DNA from: Sialis fuliginosa
Taxonomy: Eukaryota; Arthropoda; Insecta; Megaloptera; Sialidae
DNA: 64,000 bases
Direction of reading: 5' to 3'
NCBI GenBank assembly: GCA_961205875.1
Contig: OY540810.1
Span: forward strand, 26,722,001 to 26,786,000
Of this stretch, positions 45,466 to 57,570 are shown piece after piece. A program made the translations under genes and the position numbers. The notes under the pieces are model-generated. The model made no database searches. It was given only the letters and a program-made list of their open reading frames with translations, and had not been told where the DNA came from. The stretch's first letter is position 1. The number at the start of each line of letters is the position of its first letter.

Positions 45466-45952
45466 AAACGACCAAGTGCGCCTTGGGCACGTACATGATA
45501 TAGGGTTCCGATATCATTCTCAATATGATTTATAAAAAAGAGTTATTTCAAAATGTTTCATAAATTATTTTTTCTATAATGTTCATTATAAAATTCATTA
45601 AAAGTACTGATAAAAAACTACATTCTGAAATTTTCTCAGTTTTTTTTTCTGATAACCACATTGAAAAGCAAATTTATCGTGACTAAGGGGTTTAAATTAA
45701 AAGGTCATTTGATTATTTTTTTGCATTTTAGGAGAACTAACTCAATGGGATAAGTAAAAAAAATTGAATATACTTCTCAGTCTATTGGAAGGGAGTCCAA
45801 AAATATTTTTTTTTAATCTCATCATTTATGTTTTTGGGTTATTAATCTACGTCCGTATACCAAATTTCATCTTAATCGGTATAAAATTTATATAGACGGA
45901 CGAACGGACAGAGCAAAACTATAAGGTTTCCCAGTTTTCTACGGAACCCTAA
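45466..45952 (+). repeat. dispersed repeat AACGACCAAGTGCG..TACGGAACCCTAA, copy 1
   Basis: It starts AAAACGACCAAGTGCG, then GGGCACGTACATGATATAGG and GTTCCGATATC, and ends ACGGACAGAGCAAAAC..TTTTCTACGGAACCCTAA. AGGGTTCCG and CGGAACCCT form a short inverted pair. This start/end combination is well known as an abundant repeat in moths and butterflies and occurs in other insects. No coding frame. A second copy is at 55254-55882. Confidence 0.7.
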
Positions 45953-45954
45953 AC

Positions 45955-46040
45955 GTCGTATTTGTAATAATGGATGCATAACACGCTACGTAAAAATGAA
46001 ACCAATGTACTCCGCAAAAATGTGCTCCCTAAAGTCAGCA
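45955..46040 (-). repeat. dispersed repeat end (minus strand)
   Basis: On the minus strand: GGGAGCACATTTTTGCGGAG, then ATTTTTACGTAGCGTGTTAT. This matches 18342-18415 and 29527-29600 (GCGTGTTATGAGTCC there, GCGTGTTATGCATCC here). It directly abuts the end of the preceding repeat. Confidence 0.5.
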
Positions 46041-47118
46041 GCGTATCATCCGGATCTTAAAATAGTTTGGAATTATAAAATTTTAAGCATATACATTATA
46101 CATACAGGCTGATTCAGGACTGATGTAACAAAATTAACAGTAAATCGAAGAAGCTACATCCTCGCAAAGATTTTGTCTAAAATTAGTTTTTATTTCATAA
46201 CTTGAGAACCCACCAAATCAACCAACAATTATTAAAACCTGTGGGCTCCCCGATTTTTATCTCATAATTTTTACTGTTCTTTAATTTTTGCCTATGACAA
46301 AAAAAATATAAAGATACTTTGTTAATTTGACGTCCAAATCAAAAAAATAATTATTCCATTTTATTTACCCCCATTTTCACATTAATTTTCAAAATAATTA
46401 TCATGATAATAATCACTTCACACCGTGTTTATAGTCTTCATAAAAAATTCACATTTCCATATGTAAGTGGAGGATATACAATGCATTTTAAATGAAAGTT
46501 ATAAAAATGGTATGTTGTATATTTTCTTGCAATTTCAACAAACGCCGAAATCCGTTTACTTTTGTTCTAATTCTACTTTGTATTTCGTTTACGCTTTTAA
46601 TTCAGCGCTGTATTTACTGATTGTTTTGAGTTGTTCTGCACTTTTTTGTTTGATATTTGGATTGAAACAAAACAATTGGGTTTGTTTATATAAGAATATG
46701 TTTTAAATACATTATTGATTCCAATTCTGTATCCCGTATTTTAAATTAATACCGCTTAAAATGGTTATAAATACGATTTTTCGGTGCTTTGTAGAGTGGT
46801 ATATTTTGCATCGAAAAATATAAAAAAGGATTTTGTTCTTTAGGGTATGTGAATGAATTAGGATTTTTAAATTATATATTTTTTTGTGATTAAAAATGGA
46901 TATAATAATGAATCTTTAACCTGTACAGTATTCTAAATTATATTAAATATTATTAATATGATATTTTAATATATATATATTTATAGATATTTATACTTCG
47001 TCTTGAATATCTAAACTCAAACTGCACGAATGAGGAAACTGGGAGGTTTAATAATATTCAATATTGTAAAAACTTTATAAACTTACAATTAGAAGAGTAA
47101 CACAATGTCACTCGACAC
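46041..47118. other. AT-rich DNA with one unpaired transposon end
   Basis: TACAGGCTGATTCAGGACTG at about 46107 resembles CAGGGTG-type termini, but no partner was found downstream. The 79-codon frame at 46467-46706 is low-complexity and rejected. Confidence 0.4.
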
Positions 47119-47149
47119 GTATTTCGACTTCGCAGGAAGTCCTCATCAG
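47119..47149 (-). repeat. hammerhead-like motif with 6-bp stem (minus strand)
   Basis: On the minus strand: CTGATGA-G-GACTTC-CTGC-GAAGTC-GAAATACG. The core words CTGATGA and GAAA flank a perfect 6-bp stem with a 4-nt loop. Stem and loop differ completely from the copies at 13523 and 18196, yet pairing is kept. One unpaired base lies between CTGATGA and the stem in every copy. Confidence 0.55.
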
Positions 47150-47592
47150 AAGTCGAGTATCATTGTTTTATTGTGAATAAGATATTTATATATTTACAAT
47201 TAGTTTAAGTGACTAAAAAACCATAGTATCTCCATTTTGAAGTAGAAACTTAATTTTAGCACAGTAAAAATTCTATTATATATTTAACTAGATTGTAGTT
47301 TAATATAAAAAATATTACATTCAACGATTATAACTAGGAGGCTATCTATATATTTGATTCTAACAAAACGTTTAAATTAAATCAATTTAACTAAATTACC
47401 AAAGCAAACAAAATCCCGATTTTTAAAAATTATATTTTAGATGGTTACAAAAAAAATGTTAAGAATAAACGTTCTAGTGAACGTAATTTTCTATCATTAA
47501 TGTCCCATTTATTTTTTGTTTCAACGCAAATATAATTTTCTATTTTTTTTTCTTAAATGGCCATATATGAAGAAAATTGTCTCTATATTATA
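47150..47592. other. AT-rich spacer
   Basis: No feature supported; A/T-rich sequence with short poly-A and poly-T runs. Confidence 0.4.
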
Positions 47593-47597
47593 TTATA

Positions 47598-48247
47598 GGT
47601 ACAGGCGCCAGTCTTGGATATGACTCCAGTAATGGCTATTTTTTAATTAAATGTACTGAATTAGAAATATTTGTTGATTTTTGATTACAACCATTTCTGA
47701 ATATTAATGTATATACATTCATTTAACAACAATACAACGTGATTTGATGACAATCGGCCAATAGGTGTCAAAATGATGGACATTTAAACTAATTATTAGT
47801 ATAATTTATTTATTAATTATTATATTAGCATAGCAACCGTTTCACATTGTATCAAATTTGACGATTCTTTCTTTTATACCTTTTGTATCATAGTACTTAT
47901 CATTTTATACCTTTTGTATCATATACTTATCATTTTATAATCATTAGCAAGTGTCCATCACTGCGTGCTCATTACTGGTTTTACTTTATCCATTACTGGA
48001 GAAAAAACGTAAACAAAATAAAATGCTATGATTTAAAAAACAAACTATATTTTCGGACTTTGGTAATTAAATTGATTAAATAAAGAGTTACTATGTATAT
48101 TTGCAGACTTTGGTAATTAAATTGATTAAATAAAGTGTTAATTGTTTTATTAGTAACATGAGTTCATGAGAATTGCAAAAAAGAAGCCCGTCAATCACAA
48201 GAACAGTAAACCTTGCTCTTATAGTGGCCATAACTGATGCCAGTACC
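47598..48247. mobile_element. inverted-repeat element (GGTACTGGCACC family), copy 2
   Basis: The left end is GGTACAGGCGCCAGTCTTGG and the right end, reverse-complemented, is GGTACTGGCATCAGTTATGG. TTATA flanks both sides (47593-47597 and 48248-48252), a 5-bp duplication. The interior aligns with 14097-14609 but contains two internal tandem duplications: TTTTATACCTTTTGTATCAT at about 47872-47935 and GGTAATTAAATTGATTAAAT at about 48061-48140. Non-coding. Confidence 0.75.
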
Positions 48248-48653
48248 TTATAATTTTAAAAGCATGCATGTATTTTTTGTATAAAATAAAATCCTCATAA
48301 ATATGTAGGTATATACGTAAGTTTTGTCAAATTAATGATAATGAAATATGTTAATAAAATTGAATTAATAATTTATGAGTGTTTTTTTGTTATTATTAAT
48401 GCAAAATGTTATTTTATTTTGTGTATTAAATTAAAATGATTAGCTGTTCAAATAGATGACATTAATATACATTAATAGTTTTGGACGTAATTAGGTATAA
48501 TCATGTATGTGTTCACACAAGCAAATATTTTGAAACATGTGACAAGATAATTAGCATTTTGGATTTAACAAAGCCGCATGTGTTTTTCACTTTTTGGAAA
48601 CATTCGTTAGTTTATATTTTGTGTAGTTGTTTTTGTTTGTTTGCCAAAATATA

Positions 48654-49346
48654 TAGAGTGTCCCATAAACATACCGACGAACTTTCAAGAGTTGTCGAGG
48701 ACAACTTCGTAAAATAATCAATTTTTGTTAATAAACTCATGCTCGCAAACGAGCCGGGCAATGAATTTTGCCTTTTAGTTGAAATTTTTTGTAACTTTTT
48801 TTTTGAAAAATGATAGTTCAAAGAGTATACTGATCAAAAGTAATGGGCGCAATCTACTCAAATCCATAATTTTTGCTCCAGAAGGCACCCAAACATTTAT
48901 GTTTATGTTTATCTCCTAAAATATTAACTTTTAGAAAATTTTGCTAAGGATGGAAAGTTCTTAGAATAAGCCAAACAATATATAATTCTTTTTAGAATTG
49001 TTCATAACATTTATTAATTTATAAAAAAAAATTAAAAAATTGTCACCAAAAAGTTGAACCTTTAGGTCACTTTAGGTGATAAAAAAATGAATACAAATAC
49101 AAAATAATGCATTAAACATTTAAAAAGTTTAGGTGCCCTTAGAGCAAAAATTATGGATTTTCGTAGGTTGCGTCCCTAACAACTTTTGATCAGTACACAT
49201 TGAACTATCATAATAATACTGCTCTTGTGCGGGGTCCTTTCTTTTGCTCTACTGCTTAAACGGCTCGTTTTTATAAACAAAAAGCGATTGTTTTAATGTT
49301 CTCGGCAATTCCTTAAAGTTTGTCAGTATGTTTACGGGACACCCTG
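48654..49346. mobile_element. fold-back element (CAGGGTGTCCCG family), copy 2
   Basis: The right end is CGGGACACCCTG followed by TATA. The left end is TAGAGTGTCCCATAAACATA, with the first bases mutated. The inverted homology includes AAACGAGCCG near 48748 facing CGGCTCGTTT at 49261, and CAATCTACxCAAATCCATAA facing TTATGGATTTTCGTAGGTTG. It aligns with 15728-16778 minus that copy's nested insertion. Confidence 0.75.
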
Positions 49347-49350
49347 TATA

Positions 49351-50641
49351 AGTTGACTGGAGAACACACGAGATAAATTTAATGTTTTTGTTAGTTAAAT
49401 ATTTAATACAGTGAAAATATAAATTTTTTTTTTGCCTTGCAAATCAGAAAGATTAGTAAACATAATGTTTGTAAATATTTAATCTTTAGATAAATTTCGC
49501 TTTCATGAATTATAATTTTGTTATTAATTCCATCGAAACAGTTGAACTTTCAAGAATATTGATAATTACATTTTTTATAGAAAATGTTATTTTTCAAAAT
49601 ATTTAAGAGAAAATAACAATTAAATATGTTTCTGTAATAGAAAACCATCGTAATATATCTAATCTAATTTTATTAGCCGAATATTAATGAAAATAAGTGC
49701 TACTATATTGAGTGACGTATATTTATTTATTTGTATTATTATATCTTTTACAGATGTAGAATAAATAAAAAATAATAATAATAGAAATAATTAATTTAAA
49801 TTTTACAAATTATTTAGTCTTAATATTCATTTGTATGCTATTTGATCTCATTTTTTTTTATTTCTATTATATGTTAAAAATATACCTATATCTTCAATTT
49901 TATTTCTTGAAAATTGGATGTTTTGATGTATTATTTTTTTCTTCTTGTTTTATAAATACTTTTTCTTTGTTATGTAAATTATAAGCTAATTTATTTTATT
50001 TAATTTCTTCAAAAGAATTTTTTCAAATTCGGCCTTTTTCCCTAAAATAAGAAACGTTTAACTGCAACATTATTCAACCAATCATTACCTTTTATGTATA
50101 ATTGTAAGTCGCAAACAAATAAAAAAAAAAACTTTTGAACGTATAATTCATTTTTAAAATGACATACTGTAAGAGATTTCACGCATTAATTACCGCCTAC
50201 AAAAAAGCATTTTTTTGTATTAGTTTACTTAGGAGACCTATTGAAATTTTCTTTAGGGCTGTTTTAACAAGTTTCATAATACGTTCTCGCATTTTAATAA
50301 TAATGCAAATTTCCTTTTTACGATGAGTTTTCCCCATTACAGCATGAAAATGCCTCCGTGTGCTATTGAACTGAACTTCTTTGTGTGTTAGCAAATACTC
50401 GACGAAAAGCCGGAAATAATTAAGGATTTTTTTATAAATATTTTTATAAATAAATGTTTCTATTCTTACAAATAAACCATACATTATTTTTCAAGTGAAA
50501 TTGTAAAAAATGATATCCATACGTATTTTTTAAATGCTAGCTACTTCAGATATTTTTTGCGGACCACAATAAGAAATACATTTTAAGTCTATATAATTTT
50601 TAAAATATATTTGGTAACTAAGCACCTATATTTTATTAAAT
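49351..50641. other. AT-rich DNA, no gene seen
   Basis: Low-complexity A/T sequence throughout. A 95-codon minus-strand frame at 50197-50484 is K/I/F-rich and has no recognisable domain. Confidence 0.45.
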
Positions 50642-50644
50642 TTA

Positions 50645-50905
50645 GGGAGCGTCCATTTATTATATACATAAGAATGATTTGCTAATTTTTTAACTCCCTC
50701 CCCCCTTGTAAATATTTATAAATTTTAGGTGCCCCTCCTCCCTTTCCTTACGTAATAGATTGATAAAAAAATTGTATTGTCATAATAATTAATTAGAAAA
50801 AATCCTTCCTTACGAAACGCTTTTGACTCCCTTTCCCCAACGTAAGGAATCGTAAGGTGTTACGGACCCTCCCCCCAGAACCTTACGTAATTAATAGATG
50901 CTCTT
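50645..50905. mobile_element. TTA-flanked MITE (GGGAGCGTCCATTTATTA type)
   Basis: The left end is GGGAGCGTCCATTTATTATA; the right end, reverse-complemented, is AAGAGCATCTATTAATTACG. TTA lies on both sides (50642-50644, 50906-50908). C-rich subterminal blocks (CTCCCTCCCCCC and CCTCCCCCCAG) and repeated TTACGTAA words are typical of this common invertebrate repeat type. The TTA duplication suggests PIF/Harbinger affinity. No coding frame. Confidence 0.65.
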
Positions 50906-50908
50906 TTA

Positions 50909-52144
50909 TTAATAATATAGTCAAATTAAAACATTTCTAGTAAAAAATACAATCTGTGTACAATTCAAGAATTTTTGATTAGGATTCTAATCAATAAAGT
51001 TAAAATTAAAAACAAAACAAATTTAATAAAACAAACAAAGAAAACAAAACAAAATGACAAAAACAATTTACTAAAATACTCATCTGTGAACAATTAGTGG
51101 AGAAATAAATTAATAATACCAAATACCATAACGAAAGTTAAAAATAGATACACGCAAATAAATCAAGCATAAAATCACATCAGCCGAATTAATTCCCTAC
51201 AAAGTGTTTGAAAATTGAACAAATCACCAATTTGTTAACTTTTTCTGTAATAATACAATCGTCCAGTCTAGCAACCCCGCTTTCGTTTGGCAATACAGGT
51301 GAAATTAATTACAATTCACGTTTTGTATGGGGAAGTAAAAGGGGTGAGATTTGGGAGTGGGGGATTTTAACCTTTTAATTGCTCAAATGTGTAAACTTTG
51401 GTATTGCACTGTAAATAGTACTTAAATTGTTTATAATTATTGTGTCTATAGATAATGTATCAGGATTTTTAACGACATACAGTCAATATTATCTAAACAG
51501 CAAAAACAAATGCGTTCTTTTTTACCCAGCCAAAAGGAGGGTTATGATTTTATATGGTTATGAATATTTCTGTATGTAAGTTCATTTGATCCCTCATAAA
51601 ACCCGAGCTACTTAACTGATGTCAACAAATTAGGTTTTAATTAATTAATTAATAAATGGCAGCTGTGAGACTCCATGTTGTAATAGATGAAAAACATTAT
51701 TCCATTAAAACTAATCATGATTGGTAAAGAGCTTTAAAAGAGGATTTAAAAATATGTAACACAAATAATGTGATGTAAAACAAAATGTTCATATTACAAC
51801 AAACCAGTAAATCTATTTACTTGTTAATAGATCTAAAAAATCTTTATAAATAGAAATAGAAGTTTAAAAAACTAAAACTCGAGTACGCTAACATATTTTA
51901 GCTAAAAAGTTATAAACAAGTTGTCTTTGAACAGAACATACGTAATCGCATGTCACAAAAAGGTGGGAAAAGAATACATGAAATTTATTTTAGAGAAGTA
52001 TGACTTTGTCTGTTCTGTGAAAATTCTTCATTTTAAAGATAACTTGCTTTTAATTTTTTAATTGAATTATCTTAGCGTTTTCGGATTTTATTTTTTTAAA
52101 CTTTATTTAAAACAATAATCATATGTTTAATTTTAAATATGTTG
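50909..52144. other. AT-rich DNA with dispersed-repeat fragment at about 51528-51610
   Basis: TTTACCCAGCCAAAAGGAGG, then GGTTATGATTTTATATGG and CATTTGATCCCTCATAAAA, resembles a common insect repeat (ACCCGACTG..GGAGGGTTATG). No termini are visible. A mixed patch at 51255-51370 is unassigned. No gene. Confidence 0.4.
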
Positions 52145-52152
52145 TCACTATT

Positions 52153-52371
52153 CAAGGTTATTAAACAATACAGGTTGTCTCATAACTAAGGAAAATGAGT
52201 GGGAGGGGAGTGCATGTGACGTCACTGGTCGGCTTATGTAAATATTTCGCATATAATTAAATTGCACGCTTGTAGTTTCCATGGATGTTTGACGGCTGAC
52301 TATGCCACTAACCGTCAACCAATAGCGTGAAACTACCCTACGAGACAACCTGTGTAGTTTAATAATCTTGG
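52153..52371. mobile_element. hAT-type MITE, 219 bp
   Basis: The terminal inverted repeats are CAAGGTTATTAAACAATACA and, reverse-complemented, CCAAGATTATTAAACTACAC; both continue into CAGGTTGTCTC, for roughly 30 bp in total. The flanks TCACTATT (52145-52152) and TCACTGAT (52372-52379) are an 8-bp duplication with two changes. The interior is non-coding. Confidence 0.72.
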
Positions 52372-52733
52372 TCACTGATATCTGAGCAATATATTCAATT
52401 TACATACCAATCTATTAAGCTGTTTACAGATTACTGAATCATGCAAGTACATTTTGATTCTGACGTTTACAATAATACACATCAAGATTACAACAGACAG
52501 AACTAACACTGATATACAATATATATACAAGTAATCTGATAACATACACTGCCACGTCGTCGAAATAAACCGTTTTGGCTTTTATACACTTTCTCCCAAT
52601 AACTATTTTGTGAAGGAGAGTCAGAATTAATTTTTATTTAATACTTAACACGAACTTTTATTCTAATTAGCGTTTTAAGAAACATAACAAAGATAATTTT
52701 GTAATAAATTATTCAATTTTTTTTAATGTAACA

Positions 52734-53195
52734 ACATATTTTTTCTATTTTGCCTGGTTACTAAAGAAATGTTGAACCTATTGTCTTTATATTTCTGGCA
52801 CATAGCAGCACATTTCAACACATATATTTTTTATAAAATTAAAAATAGTGGGGCTAACTTATGTAGAAAAACATATTTTGGTTCATAACTAAAAAAATTT
52901 TGAACCTAACTTTTTCATATACAGCAAATAGTAGCACAAGTCGAGCACAATCTAACATAACCAAATTTTTTTATAAAATGAAAAATGACGAAACAGACTT
53001 TTTTTCAAAGAATGTTTTTGTTCATTAATCAAAAATATTGGTGCTCAATTTTTTTCTTTGCTACACATAGTAGCACAAATCGAATACATATCAGCACTAC
53101 TTTATTTTTATTTTTCGAAATCAAAAATGGCAGAACTAACTTTATCGACAAAAAAATCTATTTAGTTTTTAGAAAAACGAAACTTTAGGTTCTAT
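52734..53195 (+). repeat. degenerate tandem array, about 125-140-bp unit, 3.3 copies
   Basis: Recurring blocks in order: GGTTACTAAAG / GGTTCATAACTAAA / GTTCATTAATCAAA (at 52756, 52880, 53020), then AATxTTGAACCTA-type, ATAGCAGCACA / ATAGTAGCACAAGTCGA / ATAGTAGCACAAATCGA, and TATAAAAT(T/G)AAAAAT. The array is old, judging by divergence. The small frames inside are by-products. Confidence 0.6.
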
Positions 53196-55253
53196 CTATC
53201 TATCAATAACTGCTATGTGTTAATGTTTTCCAAAGACTATTGACAGTAGAATTGCAAACCCTGCTAATTGTAAGTTAAATACGAATCAAGTAATATTATA
53301 CAATTTTTTATGTGTCCTAAAAAATTATACGTCTGTGACATAGCAGATATTATAGGTACGTGCAACATCGATTTCAAAAGGGGCAGTATTCAATCACGCA
53401 ATATTTTATATACCTATTTTGAACATTAAATAAATTGTATTTGAGCAATACCATTTTGGATTCTGAGCATTAAACTAAAAATAAAGTGTGACATTAAAAA
53501 TAATTTTTTTGAGTAATAACATTTTCCGTTTTGAGCATTAAAATTTTGTTTTGCGTTCGTTACTATTGTATTATTGAATTTGCTTTAATTCTATAACTTT
53601 TAATTTTGGGGGGGGTGGATGTTCCATTACCCAAATAAAATAAGGTTTACCTGAAGAATATGTCGGTACTAACGTCACAACTATCAAATATCACGTGTTG
53701 ATGTGTTAGAATAGACCATAACCAAGGACAGTTAACTTGTATTTTATTAGAACATCAACTCTGTACGATTTATAAAATATTATATAAATACATGATATTG
53801 CTCATTTATTACAAATCTCACCAACCTAATACTCATTTAGCCATTTTCAAGAGCAATTTTTTTTCTATCTGTCATTTTATTTTTTTCATGAATAAAAAGT
53901 ATTTTCTTAATGCTAGTTTATATTAACTATTACTAAAACACAAAAAATACTGTTCAATATTGTTTACAAATGCTTTAATAGTTTATTAAGTGTTAGAATA
54001 GTTTATTTAATGTTCTTCACTATTTCTCATTTCATATAATATAATGCGCGTTTAATTTGTTCCCTTTGAAAAGAATACAATGGTCAGCACATGCTCATCC
54101 AAGTAACGTTAGCAACAAAGCGTAACTAGGATACATCTTCTACGAATGCCAGTGCGAAGCATCATCCCGAAATAAAAATATTTTATGAATCTATTTTTAA
54201 ATTCGTGAAGAGGAGACAATAAAATAAAAGTTTTTTACCAGGCCAGCAACTCTATTTTTTTTGTATATTCTGATATAAAGTAGAAGTTATAATTTCATCG
54301 CTTTGAGTTGCTTAAAAACACATCTAATTAAGCAAATTTTATAAACAAAGTAATAAATACAAGATAATTTTAAATCCATTATGATTATCTTCATATCAAA
54401 ACACATTAATGCATAAAATCTACAACAAAACAAGATAGGTTGGCGTCCTGTCTGAATTAGGTGAAATGTAGTTTGTCGAGAAATGTGCAGTGACCCAAAT
54501 AAAATTGTATACTATATACCTATATACATATAAACATGACTATAGAAACACAACCATAATATATTTACGTATAAACATATACAATAAATATATTTAAGTT
54601 GGATCTCTTGGGACGGACTGACAAAACTTTCAGAAGTGCAATCCCCGTGTAATTCTAATTACATATGTTTAAATTACATATGTTTAAATTAAGAAGAGTT
54701 CACTTGTACCAATTATTGACATATTACAGCATGCAAACTTATTTAATATCTGCACCAAAAGGAAGGTTTCAAGCCTGTAAATTTAAATTTTAACGCAATT
54801 TAAGCTAAAATTACGTAATAACAATTTATTTTTGGCAGGATAATTGTATTACTTCAATATCTCTTTTCTCTTAAAAAATATTAAAATTTTTAATGATATT
54901 TTAAACAATGGCATTAGTAAGATTTTTATTTGAGGGTTGGGGGGGCAATATTAGAAAAAAGTATGTGTGTGTGTAGGTACTTTGCCTTAATTGATCGATT
55001 GTTTTTTTATTTTCGCTTAAAAATATTGTTTGGCTCAACTAAATGATATTTTTTTGCTCTTCAATTATCAAAATTTTTCATTATTCCGATATTCTACAAT
55101 TGCCTTCTTTAATTTTCATAAAACAGCTGGGGGAGTGGGACAAACAAAACCGTTTATCTGTACATACTTTTGCATAGTCCACTCACCACTTCGGGAGTGG
55201 GGGTATATATTGTACCTCTCTAAAGATCTCCTTAACAAGAGTTAAAAAAGAAA
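53196..55253. other. AT-rich DNA, no gene seen
   Basis: Contains a 9-nt G run at about 53608-53616, a small direct duplication (AATTACATATGTTTAA twice at 54656-54690), a GT run at 54964-54975, and a mixed patch at 54060-54170. A 71-codon frame at 55030-55245 is not recognisable. Confidence 0.4.
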
Positions 55254-55882
55254 AATAAAACGGCCAATGCGTGTAGGGCACACACATGATAGGGTTCCGT
55301 AGTCGTTCTCACTAGCATTATCTTCATCATAAAAGTGTACATGTTTGTGTGAAAATTTATAAAAAAAAGTTATTTCAAAATTTTTCATAATTTTCTTTGA
55401 AAGTACTAATTAAAAGCTTCAATCTGAAATTTTTTCAGATTTTTTGCATCGAAAGTTACAATTTGGAGGGTAGAACGCTCTGATAATCACTTTAAAAGGC
55501 AAATATATCGTGACTGAAGAGTTAAAATCAAAAGGTCATACAACATTTTTTGTTGCTTTTTAGAAGACCTATCCAACTAATGAGATAAGTGAAAAAAAAT
55601 TAAGTTTACTTTTCAGTTTATTAAAAGGAGGTCTAAAAAATGTTTTATCAAAAATCTTATCATTCAATGGAATAAGTGAAAAAAATTTAAGTTTACTTTT
55701 CAGTTTATTAGAAGGAGGTCCAAAAAAATGTGTTTTTTTAAAATCTTATCAATTATGTTGTTGGGTTATCAATCTACGTTCGTATACCAAATTTCACCGT
55801 AACAGTTATAAAATTTATATAGGCAGACCTAGGGACGGACAGAGCAAATCTATAAGGATTCCTAGTTTTCTACGAAACCCTA
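55254..55882 (+). repeat. dispersed repeat AACGGCCAATGCG..TACGAAACCCTAA, copy 2, with internal duplication
   Basis: The same ordered blocks as 45466-45952: AAAACGGCCAATGCGTG, ATAGGGTTCCGTAGTCG, AAAGGCAAATATATCGTGAC, GACGGACAGAGCAAAT and TTTTCTACGAAACCCTAA. An extra segment of about 97 bp arose by tandem duplication: ATAAGTGAAAAAAA..GTTTACTTTTCAGTTTATTA occurs at about 55583 and 55680 but once in copy 1. Confidence 0.7.
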
Positions 55883-56689
55883 ATAAATGGATGTTCCATT
55901 TAAAAATTAATAATTTATTATACACTTTTTTCGGGACCGCTCAAAAATATACATTTATTTAAATTCAAAATAATTAATAGTAAATAACCAGTACTTTTTA
56001 ACAATGAATTAGGAAACTTTATCTTTGATATTACAAAATCAGTATACAAAAATGTAAATTTAAGTTAGTATTAAATTGAATCTGATTTGATTTTATAATT
56101 TAAAAGATATTTGTTACTCTCCAAATAATTTCAAAGCTTCATCTGCTCGCTCTTGGCTTATTCATGTAACTCTTCAGTTCGAGGATAAGGAATTTGCATA
56201 TCTCAGTAATGGTTTGAAATTTAACCCTTAATATTTTCACTCAATTGCACGTACAATTCACTTCTAAACATTCTGGGACAGCCTGTATAATGTATATCAT
56301 TAATTTAAATAGTTTACTCGTTTGTCGACAATCATACATTATTTATAAAGGTACACATTATAATAGCTTATATTAATTGCTTTATTTGTGCTTGTATATT
56401 TATTGTGAACTGCTTTGTTAATTATATTAGTTCGACACATATATATCTCAATTTATTAATAGTGCCTAGTACCTAGCTCGATTTAAATTGAAATAAATTT
56501 TGTTTATAATTATAATTTACATTGAAATGTTTATGTATATACAGATTTAATTATATCTTAGCACCTTATTAACTCATACCTAAATCCAATGTTGTTAACT
56601 AAATACAATTTTAAATAGTTTCTATGTTGTTAGTTCGTATGTTTGCTATTTATTTATTTTAACAAAGGAAAAAGATACCCACAATCAGG
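55883..56689. other. AT-rich DNA with one unpaired transposon end
   Basis: CTGGGACAGCCTGTATAATG at 56272-56291 is the complement of a CAGGCTGTCCC-type terminus; no matching left end was identified. No gene. Confidence 0.4.
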
Positions 56690-57145
56690 CGGTTTTTTTT
56701 AAGTCCAACCCACCGAGTTTTATTGGGTTTTATAACCGGGTTTCTTGGGTTTTATAAGTATATATAAAATATATTTTTTTTATAAAGAAAAACTGTACTG
56801 AAATTATGTTAAAACTCGACAAACAAAATTAAATGTTTCTCTGGTAATGACCAATATTTTATTTTTGAATAAAAGATTTAGCAATAAGTACGTAAAAATA
56901 TTGAAATAATTTTTCAAATGAGCTTGTATATATAGGTACTATTTTCTACTATTATTATAATTAGAAATAAAATATATACTTCTAGAATGATTATATTACA
57001 AATATTTCCATATAAAATAAAATATTTCTTTTAAATATACCATAAATAATATATTTTTTTAAATCCACTGGGTTTTGAAAGTTATTTTGCCCAAAAAAAC
57101 CCACGTGGGTTTTTTGGGCTACCCAGTGAATAACCTACCCTGCCC
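56690..57145. repeat. GGGTTTTAT-rich repeat element
   Basis: Repeated GGGTTTTATAACCGGGTTTC / TTGGGTTTTATAAG words at the left (56710-56760) face CCACTGGGTTTTG, AAAAAACCCACGTGGG and GGCTACCCAGTGAATAACC at the right (57060-57135). The right side includes the perfect palindrome AAAACCCACGTGGGTTTT. Probably a hAT-like element whose precise ends are not resolved. Confidence 0.4.
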
Positions 57146-57369
57146 TCAAACGAACATCTATTTTTTTAACTAAATAAACCGAGAACTCAATCACAAATTG
57201 ATTTTTCTTTTAGATGGCGAAATAAAAAATCGAGGGAATTTATTTTAAAAGTTGACTTTTGAATTTTGACTTACATCAAAAATCTATACATAATCTTTCG
57301 CAAAATATTTTGGTTTCATAATTTATTTATTTTAAATAGTCTAGACTAAAATAAAACCAACGCCACTAT
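57146..57369. other. AT-rich spacer
   Basis: A/T-rich, no feature supported. Confidence 0.35.
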
Positions 57370-57569
57370 GTGTCGATCCAGACTATCGAGCCGGTCTCGG
57401 CCCGGTCTCGCTTCAATTAAATATAAATAAACAATAAACAATTAAATCGTTCACACTATAAGTATCGATCAGGTCTCGGTCCAATCACGCTCCGATACAG
57501 TATTACTATACTGAATATTTTACTGGAGCGAGACAGGACCGAGACGGGCTGGATAGTCTGGATCGACCC
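57370..57569. mobile_element. TTA-type palindromic MITE, copy 2
   Basis: The ends are GTGTCGATCCAGACTATCG and, reverse-complemented, GGGTCGATCCAGACTATCC. The flanks TAT/TAC approximate a 3-bp duplication. The interior repeats CCGGTCTCGG / CAGGTCTCGGTCC / GAGCGAGACAGGACCGAGAC words and aligns, in opposite orientation, with 12898-13087 (both share CAGTATAGTAxATACTGTAT-type centre sequence). Confidence 0.7.
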
Positions 57570-57570
57570 T

